Positions 1 to 9,389 are shown, numbered from the stretch's first letter. The stretch: 64,000 nucleotides of DNA from Geomonas sp. RF6 (GCF_021044625.1 NZ_CP087999.1:1691001-1755000), one strand, 5' to 3'. Program-made: numbers and translations. The notes: generated by a model not told the origin, from the sequence alone.

Positions 1-1412
1 AGGGTCACCGCACAGTTGGGGCAGCGCAGGACCTGGCCGCATTCCTGGCATACGAGATAGGTCGCGAAGCCTCGCCTGTTCAGAAAGAGAAGGGTCTGCC
101 CCCCCGCCGCCAGGTTCTCTTCCATGGCGGTCTTCAGCGGCGCGAGGAGCGTCTCCCCCTTCTGCCCGCGTGCGTCAAGAAGGGTCGTCTCGGGCATCGG
201 GAGCTCCCGCACCCGGCTGGGCAGCTGGAGGTAGCGAAGCCTCCCCTCCATCGCTGCGTGGTACGTGGTGATGAGAGGGGTGGCGGAACCGAGGACGACG
301 GCAGCGTTGGCGAGCTTCCCGCGCACCAGCGCGAGGTCACGGCTGTTGTAGCGCACACCTTCCGACTGCTTGTAGGAGGTCTCGTGCTCCTCGTCGACCA
401 CGATCATCCCGAGCCGCTCCAGCGGCGCGAAGAGCGCGGAACGGGCACCTATCACGATCTGCGCCTCGCCGCGCCTGATGCGCCGCCACTCGTCGTAGCG
501 CTCCCCGTCGGAAAGGCCGCTGTGCAAAACGGCGATGCCGCACTCAAAGCGCCTCTTGAAGCGCCCGACGAGTTGCGGCGTGAGCGCTATCTCCGGCACG
601 AGAACGAGCGCGGTGCGTCCCGCCTCGAGGCAGACGGCAATGCTCTGCAGGTACACCTCTGTCTTGCCGCTCCCGGTCACCCCGTGAAGGAGGAAAGGGG
701 TGAACGCCTCGGAGCGGAGCGCGGAGCAAATCGCGTCGTGGGCTGCAGTCTGGTCAGGATTGAGGGGGAGCGGCGTGTCCTTCTGGTACACCTCTGCATG
801 AAAGGGGTCTCGGTAAACTTCCCGCTCCTCGCACTCGGCAAGCTGCAGTTCCACGAGTCGGTGCAGTTGAGGGGTGCACGATCCGAAGCGCTCCCGCAGG
901 AGCGAGGCTGAAGCCTCCCCCTGCTCCTCCAGAAAAGAGAGGATCTCCACCCCTTTCCCTTTCAGCTTCGGCGGGGCGAGAAGTGGAAGGGCGCGGTAAA
1001 ACTTCTCCATCCGCACGCTCCTGCCGCCATGGAGAACCTCGGTGCGGACAAGGGAGCCATCCTCTGCCGTCTCGCACATGAAGCGGCTCTCCAGGTTGAT
1101 ACCGGCAGGGAGGGCACCCTTGATGACCTCGCCGAGCGGGTGCAAGTAGTAGCTCGCTATCCAGCGGTAGAAGGTCAATTCGGAGGGGGTGAAAAGGGGG
1201 GCGTCGTCCAGGACCTCCAGCACTTCCTTCAGCTCGGCGCTCCCCGCCTCGGCGGGAGCAAGGAGGTAGCCGGTAATCTTCCTCTTGCCAAAGGGGACGA
1301 GCACACGCTTCCCCGGGGTCGCCAGCGGTACGAGGTGGGCCGGCACACGATAATGAAAGTGGCCGTGCAAAGGGAGTGGGATGGCTACTTCAACGACTTG
1401 CGATGTGGGCAT
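1..1412 (-). CDS. priA: Primosomal protein N' (PriA), C-terminus cut off by window edge
   Basis: PriA is a 3'-to-5' DNA helicase that reloads the replisome at stalled forks. Translating the minus strand from the ATG at 1412 gives an uninterrupted frame to base 1, about 470 residues. It begins MPTSQVVEVAIPLPLHGHF, carries a Walker A GVTGSGKTEVY and a DEEH Walker B, and reaches the start of the Cys-rich zinc region (CQECGQVLRCPNC) at the edge. These are the family's N-terminal, helicase and zinc-binding landmarks in order. The remaining helicase C-lobe lies outside the window. A weak AAGG ribosome site precedes the ATG. There is no direct operon partner; the flavodiiron gene on the same strand lies upstream beyond a repeat-filled gap. 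Confidence 0.95.
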   Translation of the reverse strand, partial: MPTSQVVEVAIPLPLHGHFHYRVPAHLVPLATPGKRVLVPFGKRKITGYLLAPAEAGSAELKEVLEVLDDAPLFTPSELTFYRWIASYYLHPLGEVIKGALPAGINLESRFMCETAEDGSLVRTEVLHGGRSVRMEKFYRALPLLAPPKLKGKGVEILSFLEEQGEASASLLRERFGSCTPQLHRLVELQLAECEEREVYRDPFHAEVYQKDTPLPLNPDQTAAHDAICSALRSEAFTPFLLHGVTGSGKTEVYLQSIAVCLEAGRTALVLVPEIALTPQLVGRFKRRFECGIAVLHSGLSDGERYDEWRRIRRGEAQIVIGARSALFAPLERLGMIVVDEEHETSYKQSEGVRYNSRDLALVRGKLANAAVVLGSATPLITTYHAAMEGRLRYLQLPSRVRELPMPETTLLDARGQKGETLLAPLKTAMEENLAAGGQTLLFLNRRGFATYLVCQECGQVLRCPNCAVT

Positions 1413-1578
1413 AAAAACCTTGCTGCCGGAAGAACGGAAAAGTAAGGAAGAGGAAAACGATAAATACGGATGGCGCGTAGAGAGCAGCGCATTGTACAGC
1501 AAGATAGCCGCCGCGTCTCCTCCCTTTGAAGGATAGGACAGGGCGGGGATGGGGTTCAGCCGCCTGCAGCGGCCAAAA

Positions 1579-1613
1579 ATGCCGGAAACGCTGCGCTTAT
1601 TCCGGCCTACATT
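1579..1613. repeat. REP-like palindromic repeat, single copy
   Basis: An imperfect palindrome running from GCCGGAAACGC to CTTATTCCGGCCTAC. Closely related copies occur at 19257-19330, 46632-46729 and 50158-50190. It lies downstream of the flavodiiron gene and upstream of priA, both on the minus strand. Extragenic location and sequence fit REP elements. Confidence 0.8.
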
Positions 1614-1628
1614 TCACATCGAAAGGCT

Positions 1629-1702
1629 ACTTCGGCATGCCGAAGTGGCCGGCTCAGCAGAAAGTTCGGCATGCCGAAGTCGGTGTCGGCCACGCCGTGG
1701 CC
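1629..1702. repeat. Cluster of three palindromes after the flavodiiron gene
   Basis: A perfect 18-bp palindrome, ACTTCGGCATGCCGAAGT, lies at 1629-1646. Its 14-bp core TTCGGCATGCCGAA recurs at 1665-1678, 34 bp away. A third dyad, GGCCACG-C-CGTGGCC, lies at 1688-1702 and runs into the stop codon of the flavodiiron gene. Each could form a hairpin in that transcript. None is followed by a T-run, so an mRNA-stabilising or protein-binding role is at least as likely as termination. Confidence 0.6.
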
Positions 1703-2904
1703 TACGCCTTCACTTCCTTCTTCATGATCTCCTGCGCCACGGTGCGTCCCAGCGACTCGCACTCGGCAATCCCGTCTTCCTTCGGCTTGAAGGGGAAGCG
1801 CAGGTACGGCACCGGGATCTTGAAGCCCATCGCCTTCAGACGCTCTTCGGCCATCTTGCACGCCTCGCCGCTCCAGCCGTAGGAGCCAAAGACTCCCGCG
1901 ATCTCCGCCTTCAGGCTCACGGCTGAAAGATCCGCCAGGACCTCCCACATCGGCTTCGGAATGTCCCGGTTGATGGTGGGGACCCCGAAAAGGAGGGCGT
2001 CGTTCTCCTCCAGGAGATCCCGGAGCTCCCTCTGCGAAGTCTCGGTTATGCGGCAGAGGGTGGCAGTGACCCCCTCGACCCCGGACGCGCCGCGGTGGAC
2101 CGCTTCCGCCATTTTCTCCGTGTTGCCATGGGGAGAGATGTAGAAGACGGCGACCCTCTTCCCGGCACGCGGCTTCGGCTCCGCCCACTTCCTGTACAGA
2201 TCGATCGGCGCCATCGCGTCATTGCGGTGAACCGGCCCGTGGCTGGGGCAGAGCATCCGCACCTCCACCCCCTCTATCTTCGCGAGGGCGCTGCGGATCT
2301 TCTCCTTGAAGGGGCGCATGAGGGAGTCGAAGTAGAAACGGATCTCGGTGGTGAAGTCGGGGTTCTCGTCGGCGAAGATCTTCCCGGTGGTGAAGTGGGC
2401 CCCGAAGGCGTCACAGGGGAAGAGAACCCCGTCCTCCCGAAGGAGGGTGAACATCGTGTCGGGCCAGTGCAGGAAAGGTGCGGCGAAGAAATGAAGGGAG
2501 CGCCCGCCGAGATCGACGGAGTCACCGTCCTTCACCACTCTGGAGGCGAAGGGGGTGTGGATCTGGTTGCCGAGGAAGGTGCGGGCGGACTGGGTGCTGA
2601 GGACGGTGGCGTTCGGGCAGATCTCGAGGAGGAAAGGGAGCGATCCGGCATGGTCGGGCTCCGAGTGGTTTACCACGATGTAATCCACCCGGGCCGGATC
2701 GTGTATTTCACGCAGATTGTCCAGGAACTCCTGGTGGCGCTTCCCCTTGACGGTGTCGATGATGGCGCAGCGCTCGTTCCCCTTCACCAGGTACGCATTG
2801 TAGCTGGTGCCGAATTCAGTGGGGTAGAGTTCGTCGAAAAGCCTGAGGTCGGGGTCGTACACCCCGATCCAGTACAAACCTTCAGCAATCTCGATAGCCG
2901 CCAT
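1702..2904 (-). CDS. Flavodiiron protein (A-type flavoprotein, O2/NO reductase)
   Basis: A soluble 400-residue protein of normal family length. The metallo-beta-lactamase-like half (about 1-250) carries the diiron ligands: H80-x-E82-x-D84-H85 in VNHSEPDHAGSL, His146 in FLHWPDT and Asp165 in CDAFGAHF. A flavodoxin domain follows from about residue 251 (VAVFYISPHGNTEKMAEAV, the FMN phosphate loop). Family members reduce O2 to water or NO to N2O and protect anaerobes. The ATG at 2904 has AAAGGGGG five bases upstream. There is no rubredoxin domain or rubredoxin gene beside it, so the electron donor is not shown. Which gas it prefers cannot be told from sequence. Confidence 0.93.
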   Translation of the reverse strand: MAAIEIAEGLYWIGVYDPDLRLFDELYPTEFGTSYNAYLVKGNERCAIIDTVKGKRHQEFLDNLREIHDPARVDYIVVNHSEPDHAGSLPFLLEICPNATVLSTQSARTFLGNQIHTPFASRVVKDGDSVDLGGRSLHFFAAPFLHWPDTMFTLLREDGVLFPCDAFGAHFTTGKIFADENPDFTTEIRFYFDSLMRPFKEKIRSALAKIEGVEVRMLCPSHGPVHRNDAMAPIDLYRKWAEPKPRAGKRVAVFYISPHGNTEKMAEAVHRGASGVEGVTATLCRITETSQRELRDLLEENDALLFGVPTINRDIPKPMWEVLADLSAVSLKAEIAGVFGSYGWSGEACKMAEERLKAMGFKIPVPYLRFPFKPKEDGIAECESLGRTVAQEIMKKEVKA

Positions 2905-2917
2905 TGGTACCCCCTTT

Positions 2918-2934
2918 GCCGGCTAAAAGCCGGC
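2918..2934 (-). promoter_or_regulatory. Leader hairpin just before the flavodiiron ribosome site
   Basis: GCCGGC-TAAAA-GCCGGC is a perfect 6-bp stem with a 5-base loop in the 5' leader. It ends directly beside the AAAGGGGG ribosome site of the minus-strand gene starting at 2904. It could affect translation or mRNA stability; no T-run follows. Confidence 0.4.
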
Positions 2935-3032
2935 ACCTTCTGGATGGAACCGCGCGGTCCGCCTCGCATTAGCGCGGACCGGACGATTGACCTTACCAAA
3001 AAGGTGGGAGGGGCGCAACCCGCAAAGGGGTA

Positions 3033-4325
3033 CTAGTTCCCCCTGCCGTGCCGGTATTCCACGACCGGCTCCCTTCTCCCCGAACCCGCCTGCTTCGGGC
3101 GTCCCTTGGCAAAGGGTGCGCCCTTCTTGCGGGGATCGCCAAAGGGGCGCCCCTTGCGGGGGGCGTTGCCGGAGGTGCGGCGCAACTGCCGGGTCGGCTC
3201 GAGCCCCGGGATGACGTGGTGCGGCAACGACTCCCCGGTGTACTTCTCGATCCTGTCCAGATACGCCACCTCGTTGAAGGAGCAGAAGGAGATGGCCACG
3301 CCGGAGGCGCCGGCACGGCCGGTCCTGCCGATGCGGTGCACGTAGTCCTCGGCGAACTTCGGCAGGTCGAAGTTGATGACGTGGCTGATCCCGGAGACGT
3401 CGAGGCCGCGGGCGGCTACGTCGGTGGCGACAAGGAGGCGCACCTTGCCGCGGCGCATATTGACGATCGTCCTGTTGCGCGCGCCCTGGCTCATGTCGCC
3501 GTGCAGCGCCGCTGCGGCGTGCCCCTGGGAGTAGAGCTCCATCGCCAGCTGGTCAGCGCCCGTCTTCGTGGCGGAGAAGATAATCGCCTTCGTCAGGTTG
3601 ATGTCGGAGATCAGGTGCTGCAGGAGGCGGTTCTTGTGCCTGATGTCGTCGGTCACGTGGAGGCGCTGCTCGATCTGCGGCTTCGTGATCTGCTGCGGGG
3701 CCACGTCGATGCGCTCCGGCTCGGTCAGGAGCCGCTTGGCGAGCTTCGCCATGGCGTCGTCCATCGTCGCGGTGAAAAGCATCGTCTGGCGCGCCTCCGG
3801 GGCGGCGGCGGCGATCTTGTCCACGTCCTCGGAGAAGCCCATGTCGAGCATGCGGTCCGCCTCGTCCAGGACGAGGAGCTCCAGGCGGGAGAGGTTCATC
3901 CTGCCGCGCTCGAGGTGGTCGATAAGGCGCCCGGGGGTGGCCACGATCAGGTCGACCGGCGCCGACAGCAGGGCGAGCTGCTCACGGTACGGCATGCCGC
4001 CGAGGATGGCGCCGCTTCTCACCCGCATGAACTTCCCGTAGGCGCGCACCGCGTCGGTGACCTGGTTTGCGAGCTCGCGGGTCGGGGTCAAGACGAGGAT
4101 GCGGGGACCTTTGCCGCGCGCAGTGGACGGGACGAGGAGGCGCTGCAGCGCGGGGAGTACGAAGGCGGCGGTTTTGCCGGTGCCGGTCTGCGCCGTGCCG
4201 ATCAGGTCCTTCCCGGCCAGCGCCAGCGGTATCGCCTGCTCCTGGATCGGGGTGGGGTCGGTGTAGCCGCGGGCGGCGATGGCTTTGAGGATCGGCTGGG
4301 CAAGGTTCAACGTTTCAAAAGACAT
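3033..4325 (-). CDS. rhlE: DEAD-box ATP-dependent RNA helicase, RhlE type
   Basis: Unwinds structured RNA in ribosome assembly or mRNA decay. I chose the ATG at 4325 (MSFETLNL), which has AGGAG upstream; a longer frame adds 28 unconvincing residues. From that start (430 residues) the protein shows the Q-motif, Walker A AQTGTGKT at 45-52, PTREL at 81-85, DEAD at 154-157, TAT in place of SAT at 185-187, and HRIGRTGRAG near 333. The C-terminal 60 residues are a basic, Gly/Pro/Lys-rich tail typical of RhlE proteins and likely bind RNA. A dyad at 2956-2980 (GGTCCGC/GCGGACC) follows the gene but has no T-run. Confidence 0.93.
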   Translation of the reverse strand: MSFETLNLAQPILKAIAARGYTDPTPIQEQAIPLALAGKDLIGTAQTGTGKTAAFVLPALQRLLVPSTARGKGPRILVLTPTRELANQVTDAVRAYGKFMRVRSGAILGGMPYREQLALLSAPVDLIVATPGRLIDHLERGRMNLSRLELLVLDEADRMLDMGFSEDVDKIAAAAPEARQTMLFTATMDDAMAKLAKRLLTEPERIDVAPQQITKPQIEQRLHVTDDIRHKNRLLQHLISDINLTKAIIFSATKTGADQLAMELYSQGHAAAALHGDMSQGARNRTIVNMRRGKVRLLVATDVAARGLDVSGISHVINFDLPKFAEDYVHRIGRTGRAGASGVAISFCSFNEVAYLDRIEKYTGESLPHHVIPGLEPTRQLRRTSGNAPRKGRPFGDPRKKGAPFAKGRPKQAGSGRREPVVEYRHGRGN

Positions 4326-4679
4326 GGAATTCCTTTTCTCCTGGGGGAAAAACGGCGCATCCTCCTCGCGGAATTGGGAGGAGCACGACGGCCGAAATGA
4401 ATGAGGCAAAAAAAATAAGAAGCCGGTCGCACGAGGGCGTCTGCGCCACTGCGGTGATCGGGGGCAAAGAATCTATGACCGGCAAGGTACATCGTTGCCA
4501 ACCATAGCTATGCCGCATTTCTCTTGGGGATTTCTTGAATGCGAGGGGTTGGATCGATGGGGGGGAGCACCGGCTCCCGTATGGGGTCTGTCAGTCAGCC
4601 GCACATTATTACAACAGCGCCAGGTGAAATGCAAGAGAAAAAGAGCTTTCTCCACTCCACCCCCAAAAGCCCCTTTTTC
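4326..4679. other. Intergenic stretch upstream of the RNA helicase gene
   Basis: This 354-bp gap lies between the 5' end of the minus-strand helicase gene and the 3' end of pyruvate kinase. I find no coding frame with a convincing start. There is a short perfect hairpin, GGGAGC-ACCG-GCTCCC, at 4563-4578. The helicase promoter and a long leader presumably lie here, but I could not fix a -35/-10 pair with confidence. Confidence 0.4.
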
Positions 4680-6122
4680 TCAGAAGACCTCGTAGTACCA
4701 CCCGGTGCCGAGCTTGTACACCCGCATCATGTTCGTGGAGCCGCGCGCCTCCATCGGGATCCCCATGATGATGACGATGAGGTCCCCCTTGCGGAAGCCG
4801 TTTTTGAGGAGGGTTTCCTCCACCATGGGGATCAGGTCGTCCGCCCCCCCCAGCGCACCGAGAGGCTGGCTGCGCACCCCCCACCAGAGGGCGAGCCTGC
4901 GCTGCACCTCGGTGCTGGCGGTGAAGGCGATGATCGGGAGCTGCGGCCGGAACTTCGACAGGAGGCAGGCGGAGCTCCCAGACTGGGTCATGACCACGAT
5001 GGCGCTTGCCTTCAAGGTAGCTGCCGCCTGGCACGCCGCGCCGGCGACCGCGGAGGCGACGTTGTTGCTGTAGGAGAGGGGGCGCGGAGACTCCCTCCAC
5101 AGCTCGGCGTGCTCCACGTCCACCGCCACGTTCACCATCGTCTGCACCGCCTGCAGCGGGTAGGCGCCGGCGGCGGTTTCACCGGAGAGCATGACGGCGT
5201 CGGTGCCGTCCAGTATGGCGTTCGCCACATCGGAGGTTTCCGCCCTCGTCGGGCGCGCGTGGCTGATCATCGACTCCAGCATCTGGGTCGCAGTAATGAC
5301 CGGCTTCCCTGCCTCGTTGCACTCCCGGATGATCCTCTTTTGCACCAGCGGCACCCGCTCCGGGTGGAGCTCCACCCCCAGGTCGCCGCGCGCCACCATG
5401 ATGGCATCGGACACCGCGAGAATCTCCCTGAAGTTCTTCAGCCCCTCCGGCTTCTCGATCTTCGCCACCACCGGAAGGTTGGAGCCCTGCTCGTACATGA
5501 TCCGCTTCAGCCGCTCCACATCGCTTCCCCGGCGCACGAAGGAGAGGGCAACGTAGTCGAAGCCGGACTGCAGGATGAAGGAGAGATCCCCCAGGTCCTT
5601 CTCCGAGAGGGAGGGGGCGGAGACGTCGACGCCGGGAAGGTTGATCCCCTTGTTGTTCTTGAGGATCCCCCCCTCCACGACGCGGCAGCGCACGTTCTCG
5701 CCGGAGACCTCCAGCACCTTCAGCTCCATGAGGCCGTCATCGAGGAGTATGCGCGCCCCCGGCTTCACGTCCCTCGGAAGCCCTGCATAGACGGTGGAAA
5801 AGAGGTTGTCCCGCCCGAGAATTTCGCGGGTGGTGATCTGCACCGTCTCCCCTTTCACCAGGGGCATCTGCCCCCCTTCCATATGCCCCGTCCTGATCTT
5901 TGGCCCCTGCAGGTCGGCAAGGACTGCCACCGCCCGACCGAGCCGCTGCGAGACCATGCGCACCCGCTGCAGGAGCTCCCCCTTCTCGGCGTGCACCCCG
6001 TGGGAGAAGTTCATCCGGAAAACGTCCACCCCCGCCTCGATGAGGGCCGCGATCATGCTCTCGGAGGAGCTGGCGGGGCCGAGGGTGGCGATGATCTTCG
6101 TCTTTCTCTTCGTGGTTATCAT
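4680..6122 (-). CDS. pyk: Pyruvate kinase
   Basis: Cytosolic glycolytic enzyme converting phosphoenolpyruvate and ADP to pyruvate and ATP. The 480-residue product has the usual bacterial length. It opens KTKIIATLGPASS, has the substrate-contact segment MNFSHG, DLQGPKIR, the AVSDAIMVARGDLGVE active-site loop and the signature ITATQMLESMI. The C-terminal allosteric domain (about 350-480) is intact. The HU gene lies upstream on the same strand, separated by a strong terminator, so pyk likely has its own promoter in 6123-6249. Confidence 0.96.
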   Translation of the reverse strand: MITTKRKTKIIATLGPASSSESMIAALIEAGVDVFRMNFSHGVHAEKGELLQRVRMVSQRLGRAVAVLADLQGPKIRTGHMEGGQMPLVKGETVQITTREILGRDNLFSTVYAGLPRDVKPGARILLDDGLMELKVLEVSGENVRCRVVEGGILKNNKGINLPGVDVSAPSLSEKDLGDLSFILQSGFDYVALSFVRRGSDVERLKRIMYEQGSNLPVVAKIEKPEGLKNFREILAVSDAIMVARGDLGVELHPERVPLVQKRIIRECNEAGKPVITATQMLESMISHARPTRAETSDVANAILDGTDAVMLSGETAAGAYPLQAVQTMVNVAVDVEHAELWRESPRPLSYSNNVASAVAGAACQAAATLKASAIVVMTQSGSSACLLSKFRPQLPIIAFTASTEVQRRLALWWGVRSQPLGALGGADDLIPMVEETLLKNGFRKGDLIVIIMGIPMEARGSTNMMRVYKLGTGWYYEVF

Positions 6123-6249
6123 GTCCGCCTCACGGGTGCTCCCCCGGCGGCACTGTCCGGGGATCGGCGTCTGTTTCTCATGAGTTTCTCGGAACTACAA
6201 GTATCGTAGCAGAGGGGGGTGGCAAACTCAAGGGGGGCGCAATAACGAA

Positions 6250-6273
6250 AAAACCCCGCAGCTGCGGGGTTTT
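6250..6273. terminator. Bidirectional Rho-independent terminator
   Basis: A perfect palindrome AAAACCCCGCAG-CTGCGGGGTTTT with A-run and T-run flanks. It sits just downstream of the minus-strand HU gene and upstream of pyk, and should end HU transcription. Confidence 0.9.
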
Positions 6274-6299
6274 TCTGTTTGTCTATATGTGGGGAGGGA

Positions 6300-6581
6300 T
6301 TACTTGCCGGAAGCGATGGAGTCCTTCAGCGCCTTGCCCGGACGGAACTTCGGCACCTTGGCGGCTGCGATATTGATCTCGCTACCGGTCTGCGGGTTTC
6401 TGCCGGTGCGGGCCTGGCGGTCGGAGACCTCGAAGCTTCCGAACCCGACGAGGGTAACCCGGTCGCCGTTTTTCAGCGCCTCGCTGACACTGTTGATGAA
6501 AGCGCCGACGGCCTTCTCGGCCGCGCCCTTAGATAGATTAGCCGATTTCGCTACTGCATCGACGAGTTCTGCTTTTGTCAT
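6300..6581 (-). CDS. hup: Histone-like DNA-binding protein HU
   Basis: Small dimeric nucleoid protein that bends DNA without sequence specificity. From the ATG at 6581 ([14 protein letters not shown]) it is 93 residues, standard HU length. A strong GGAGG lies eight bases upstream and fixes this start over an upstream in-frame ATG at 6608. The DNA-binding arm signature [21 protein letters not shown] is present at about 46-66. It has its own sigma-70-like promoter and a strong terminator, so it is monocistronic. Confidence 0.97.
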   Translation of the reverse strand: MTKAELVDAVAKSANLSKGAAEKAVGAFINSVSEALKNGDRVTLVGFGSFEVSDRQARTGRNPQTGSEINIAAAKVPKFRPGKALKDSIASGK

Positions 6582-6619
6582 GTCTAACCCTCCTTTTCTT
6601 ATGTGCAAAAATTTAAGTC

Positions 6620-6647
6620 ACTATAACCATAAATTTTTCCTTTGCAA
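6620..6647 (-). promoter_or_regulatory. Sigma-70-like promoter of the HU gene
   Basis: On the minus strand, TTGCAA (6647-6642) and TATAGT (6625-6620) are 16 bp apart, about 40 bp before the HU start codon. Confidence 0.7.
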
Positions 6648-6804
6648 GGCTTTATTTGCACCGGAAATGATTTTATCCCGCGCCAGGAGCGGTTCTAGCG
6701 CCCATCCCCCCCTCCGCGAAGCCCCTTCCGGCGTTTCCGGAAAGCTTCCTCCACTGCGGACCCGCTCGCCTCTCTTTTCGCCGGAAAGACGCAAAAACAG
6801 ACGG

Positions 6805-9318
6805 TTAGAGAACCGGCTCCTGAAGGGGCGCCTGAGCGGGGACCGGGACCGGTTCCGGGTCGTAGGTGGACGGTTCGGTGCCGCTTATGAAACACTCCTG
6901 CACAGCACCCGGAGTCCCCTCCCGCGCCAGCCGACCGGTGCGCGGGTCGATGAGGGCGAAGGTGACGTCGTTAGGGGGCTCGAAGCGCTTCGAGGGGATC
7001 GCCGCCAGCGCCCGCTGCATGAACTCGGTCCAGATCGGCGCAGCCGCCTGCCCCCCTGACCCGCCGGCACCGAGGCTGCGCTCCTGGTCGTAACCGACCC
7101 AGACGCCGGCCACCAGTTGCGGAACGAACCCGACGAACCAGGCGTCCTTCATGTCGTTCGTGGTGCCGGTCTTTCCCGCGACGGGGCGGCCAAGGGCCCG
7201 GGCCCGCCCGCCGGTACCGCTGGTGACGACGCTCTCCATGAGGTTCGTCATGATGTAGGCGACGTCGGGGGAGATGACCTGGTTCGGAGCCGCTGCACCG
7301 CGTCTCGCGGGTGCCGTGCCGGGGGCGGCGATACGGGCGGTGGCTGCCGCCCCCTCTCCGGTCAGGGATGCGTCCGCATCCTCGCTCGCCTCCGGGGGGG
7401 CGCCGGCGCTGGAGATATCGGTGAAGACCGGGATCTTCGGCGGGTTCATCTCCTCGAGCACCGCGCCGTCGCGATCGAGGACCTTCGTCACGAAGTACGG
7501 CGCCATCCGGTATCCTCCGGAGGCGAAGACCGCATAGGCGCTGGTGAGCTCAAGGGGAGTGACGCTGGAGGAGCCGAGCGCCAGAGTGAGGTTCCCGGCC
7601 AAGGGCGAGGTGATCCCCAGCCTCTTCGCACACTCGATGGCAGTCCTCACGCCGATGCTCTCCAGGATTTTCACGCTCACCACGTTTATGGAGTTGGTGA
7701 GCGCCGTGCGCATGGTGACCGGCCCGCGGTAGATGTTGTCGTAGTTGCGCGGCTTCCACGTCTTCTCCTGCCCGCTGTCGTACTCCACCTGGGAGTCCTG
7801 GATCACGGTGGCAGGGGTCATCCCCTTTTCCAGCGCCGCGGCGTAGATGACCGGCTTGAAGGCCGAGCCGGGGTTCCTGCGCGCCTGGGTAGCCCTGTTG
7901 AACTGGCTCTTCCTGAAGTCATATCCGCCGACAAGGGCGCGCACCCCGCCGCTTTGCGGGTCGATCGCCACGAGGGCCGCCTGGGTCTCCGGCGTCTGGT
8001 CCAGGGTAAAGACCGCTCCAACCCTGTTCTGGTCCGTCTGCTGCGCCACCACCTCGAGGACTGCACCGAGGGCGATGGCACGCTTCCCTTCCGGCTTGCC
8101 GTAGCTGTTCACGAGCTCGAGGCGCCCGGCCCAGTCCATCCCCTTCCTGTCGAGGATCCCGGTGCGGTCGCCGACCCGCACGGTGAGCTCCCCCTTCGCC
8201 GGGTCGGCCTTGATGACCACCCCCTGGTAGCCCCCACCCTGCTTCAGCGTCACGGTGTCGATCTGGTCCTCCACCTTCTTGCAGAAGGGATCGACCTCCT
8301 CTTCCGTGAGGTAGCGCGCGGCGCCGCGGAACCCCTGCCTCTTGTCCAGCGCCTTCAGCCCGTTCACCACGCCGTCGTAGGCCGCCTTCTGCATCTCCGC
8401 GTTCATGGTGGTGTAGATTCTCAGGCCGTCCTTGTAGAGACGCTCCTCGCCGTACTTCTCCTCCAGTTGCTGGCGGACCTGCTCCAGGAAGTAGGCGCTC
8501 TGCTCGGGATTCACCTTCTTCAGGCTGTGGATCGCCACCGGGAAGGCCTTCGCGTGGTCGGCTTCGGCCTGGGTGATGTACCCTTCCTTCACCATCCTCT
8601 CGAGGACGTAACCCTGGCGCTCCTTCGCGCGGTCCAGGTGCTTGATCGGGGAGTAGGCGTTCGGTGCCTTCGGGAGCCCGGCCATCATCGCCATCTCCGC
8701 CAGGTTGAGCTGGTCCACCTCTTTCCCGAAGTACGTTTCCGCGGCAAGCTGCACCCCGTAGGCACCGGCGCCGAGGTAGATCTGGTTCAGGTAGATGTAC
8801 AGGATCTCGTCCTTGGAGAGGCGCTCCTCCATCCTCTTCGCCAGTATCGCTTCCTTCAGCTTCCGGGAGAACTTCTTCTCGGGGGTAAGGAGCATCGACT
8901 TCGCCACCTGCTGGGTGATGGTGGAAGCCCCTTCCTTCTTTCTAAGGGACATGGTGTTCTTGAAGATGGCGCGGACGATCCCCAGGTAGTCGATCCCCTT
9001 GTGCTGGTAGAAGTTGCTGTCTTCGGCAGCGACAAAGGCCTGGATCAGACGCCTCGGGATCTTGTCCACCGGCACGACCGTGCGGCGCTCCAGGTAGAAT
9101 TCGCCGACGAGGCTGCCGTCCTCGCCGAAGACCTGCGACACGATCGGCGGGCGGTAGTCGGCCAGGCGGTCCACCTTCGGGAGCGCTCCGAGCAGGTAGA
9201 AGAAATATCCGAAGAAGGCGAGCACCAGGAGGGCGCCCCCGCCGAGCGTTATGCCAGCGAGAAGCTTCTTGCCGGACCCTTCTTTTTTCCTGCGCGGCCG
9301 AGCCTTGTACGTCTCCAT
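6805..9318 (-). CDS. Penicillin-binding protein 1A family, bifunctional peptidoglycan synthase
   Basis: Class A PBP, anchored in the inner membrane, polymerising glycan strands and cross-linking peptides in the periplasm. I start at ATG 9318 (METYKARPRRKK), since the longer frame lacks a ribosome site. The 837 residues contain one N-terminal membrane segment (about 20-45), a glycosyltransferase domain (EDSNFYQHKGID, then TITQQVAKSMLL) and a transpeptidase domain with SAFK (in RRNPGSAFKPVIYAAAL), SSV and KTGTTND. A Pro/Ala-rich low-complexity insert follows the SSV region. The C-terminus ends in a PVPVPAQAPLQEP tail. Confidence 0.94.
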   Translation of the reverse strand: METYKARPRRKKEGSGKKLLAGITLGGGALLVLAFFGYFFYLLGALPKVDRLADYRPPIVSQVFGEDGSLVGEFYLERRTVVPVDKIPRRLIQAFVAAEDSNFYQHKGIDYLGIVRAIFKNTMSLRKKEGASTITQQVAKSMLLTPEKKFSRKLKEAILAKRMEERLSKDEILYIYLNQIYLGAGAYGVQLAAETYFGKEVDQLNLAEMAMMAGLPKAPNAYSPIKHLDRAKERQGYVLERMVKEGYITQAEADHAKAFPVAIHSLKKVNPEQSAYFLEQVRQQLEEKYGEERLYKDGLRIYTTMNAEMQKAAYDGVVNGLKALDKRQGFRGAARYLTEEEVDPFCKKVEDQIDTVTLKQGGGYQGVVIKADPAKGELTVRVGDRTGILDRKGMDWAGRLELVNSYGKPEGKRAIALGAVLEVVAQQTDQNRVGAVFTLDQTPETQAALVAIDPQSGGVRALVGGYDFRKSQFNRATQARRNPGSAFKPVIYAAALEKGMTPATVIQDSQVEYDSGQEKTWKPRNYDNIYRGPVTMRTALTNSINVVSVKILESIGVRTAIECAKRLGITSPLAGNLTLALGSSSVTPLELTSAYAVFASGGYRMAPYFVTKVLDRDGAVLEEMNPPKIPVFTDISSAGAPPEASEDADASLTGEGAAATARIAAPGTAPARRGAAAPNQVISPDVAYIMTNLMESVVTSGTGGRARALGRPVAGKTGTTNDMKDAWFVGFVPQLVAGVWVGYDQERSLGAGGSGGQAAAPIWTEFMQRALAAIPSKRFEPPNDVTFALIDPRTGRLAREGTPGAVQECFISGTEPSTYDPEPVPVPAQAPLQEPVL

Positions 9319-9361
9319 ATGGTAAAACTCCAGTCTATCTATGAGATTACGCAGACTGCAC

Positions 9362-9389
9362 ATTATCGCAGAACGCTGATTTAATTCAA
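9362..9389 (-). promoter_or_regulatory. Sigma-70-like promoter of the penicillin-binding protein gene
   Basis: On the minus strand TTGAAT (9389-9384) and GATAAT (9367-9362) are 16 bp apart and point at the start codon at 9318. Confidence 0.6.
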
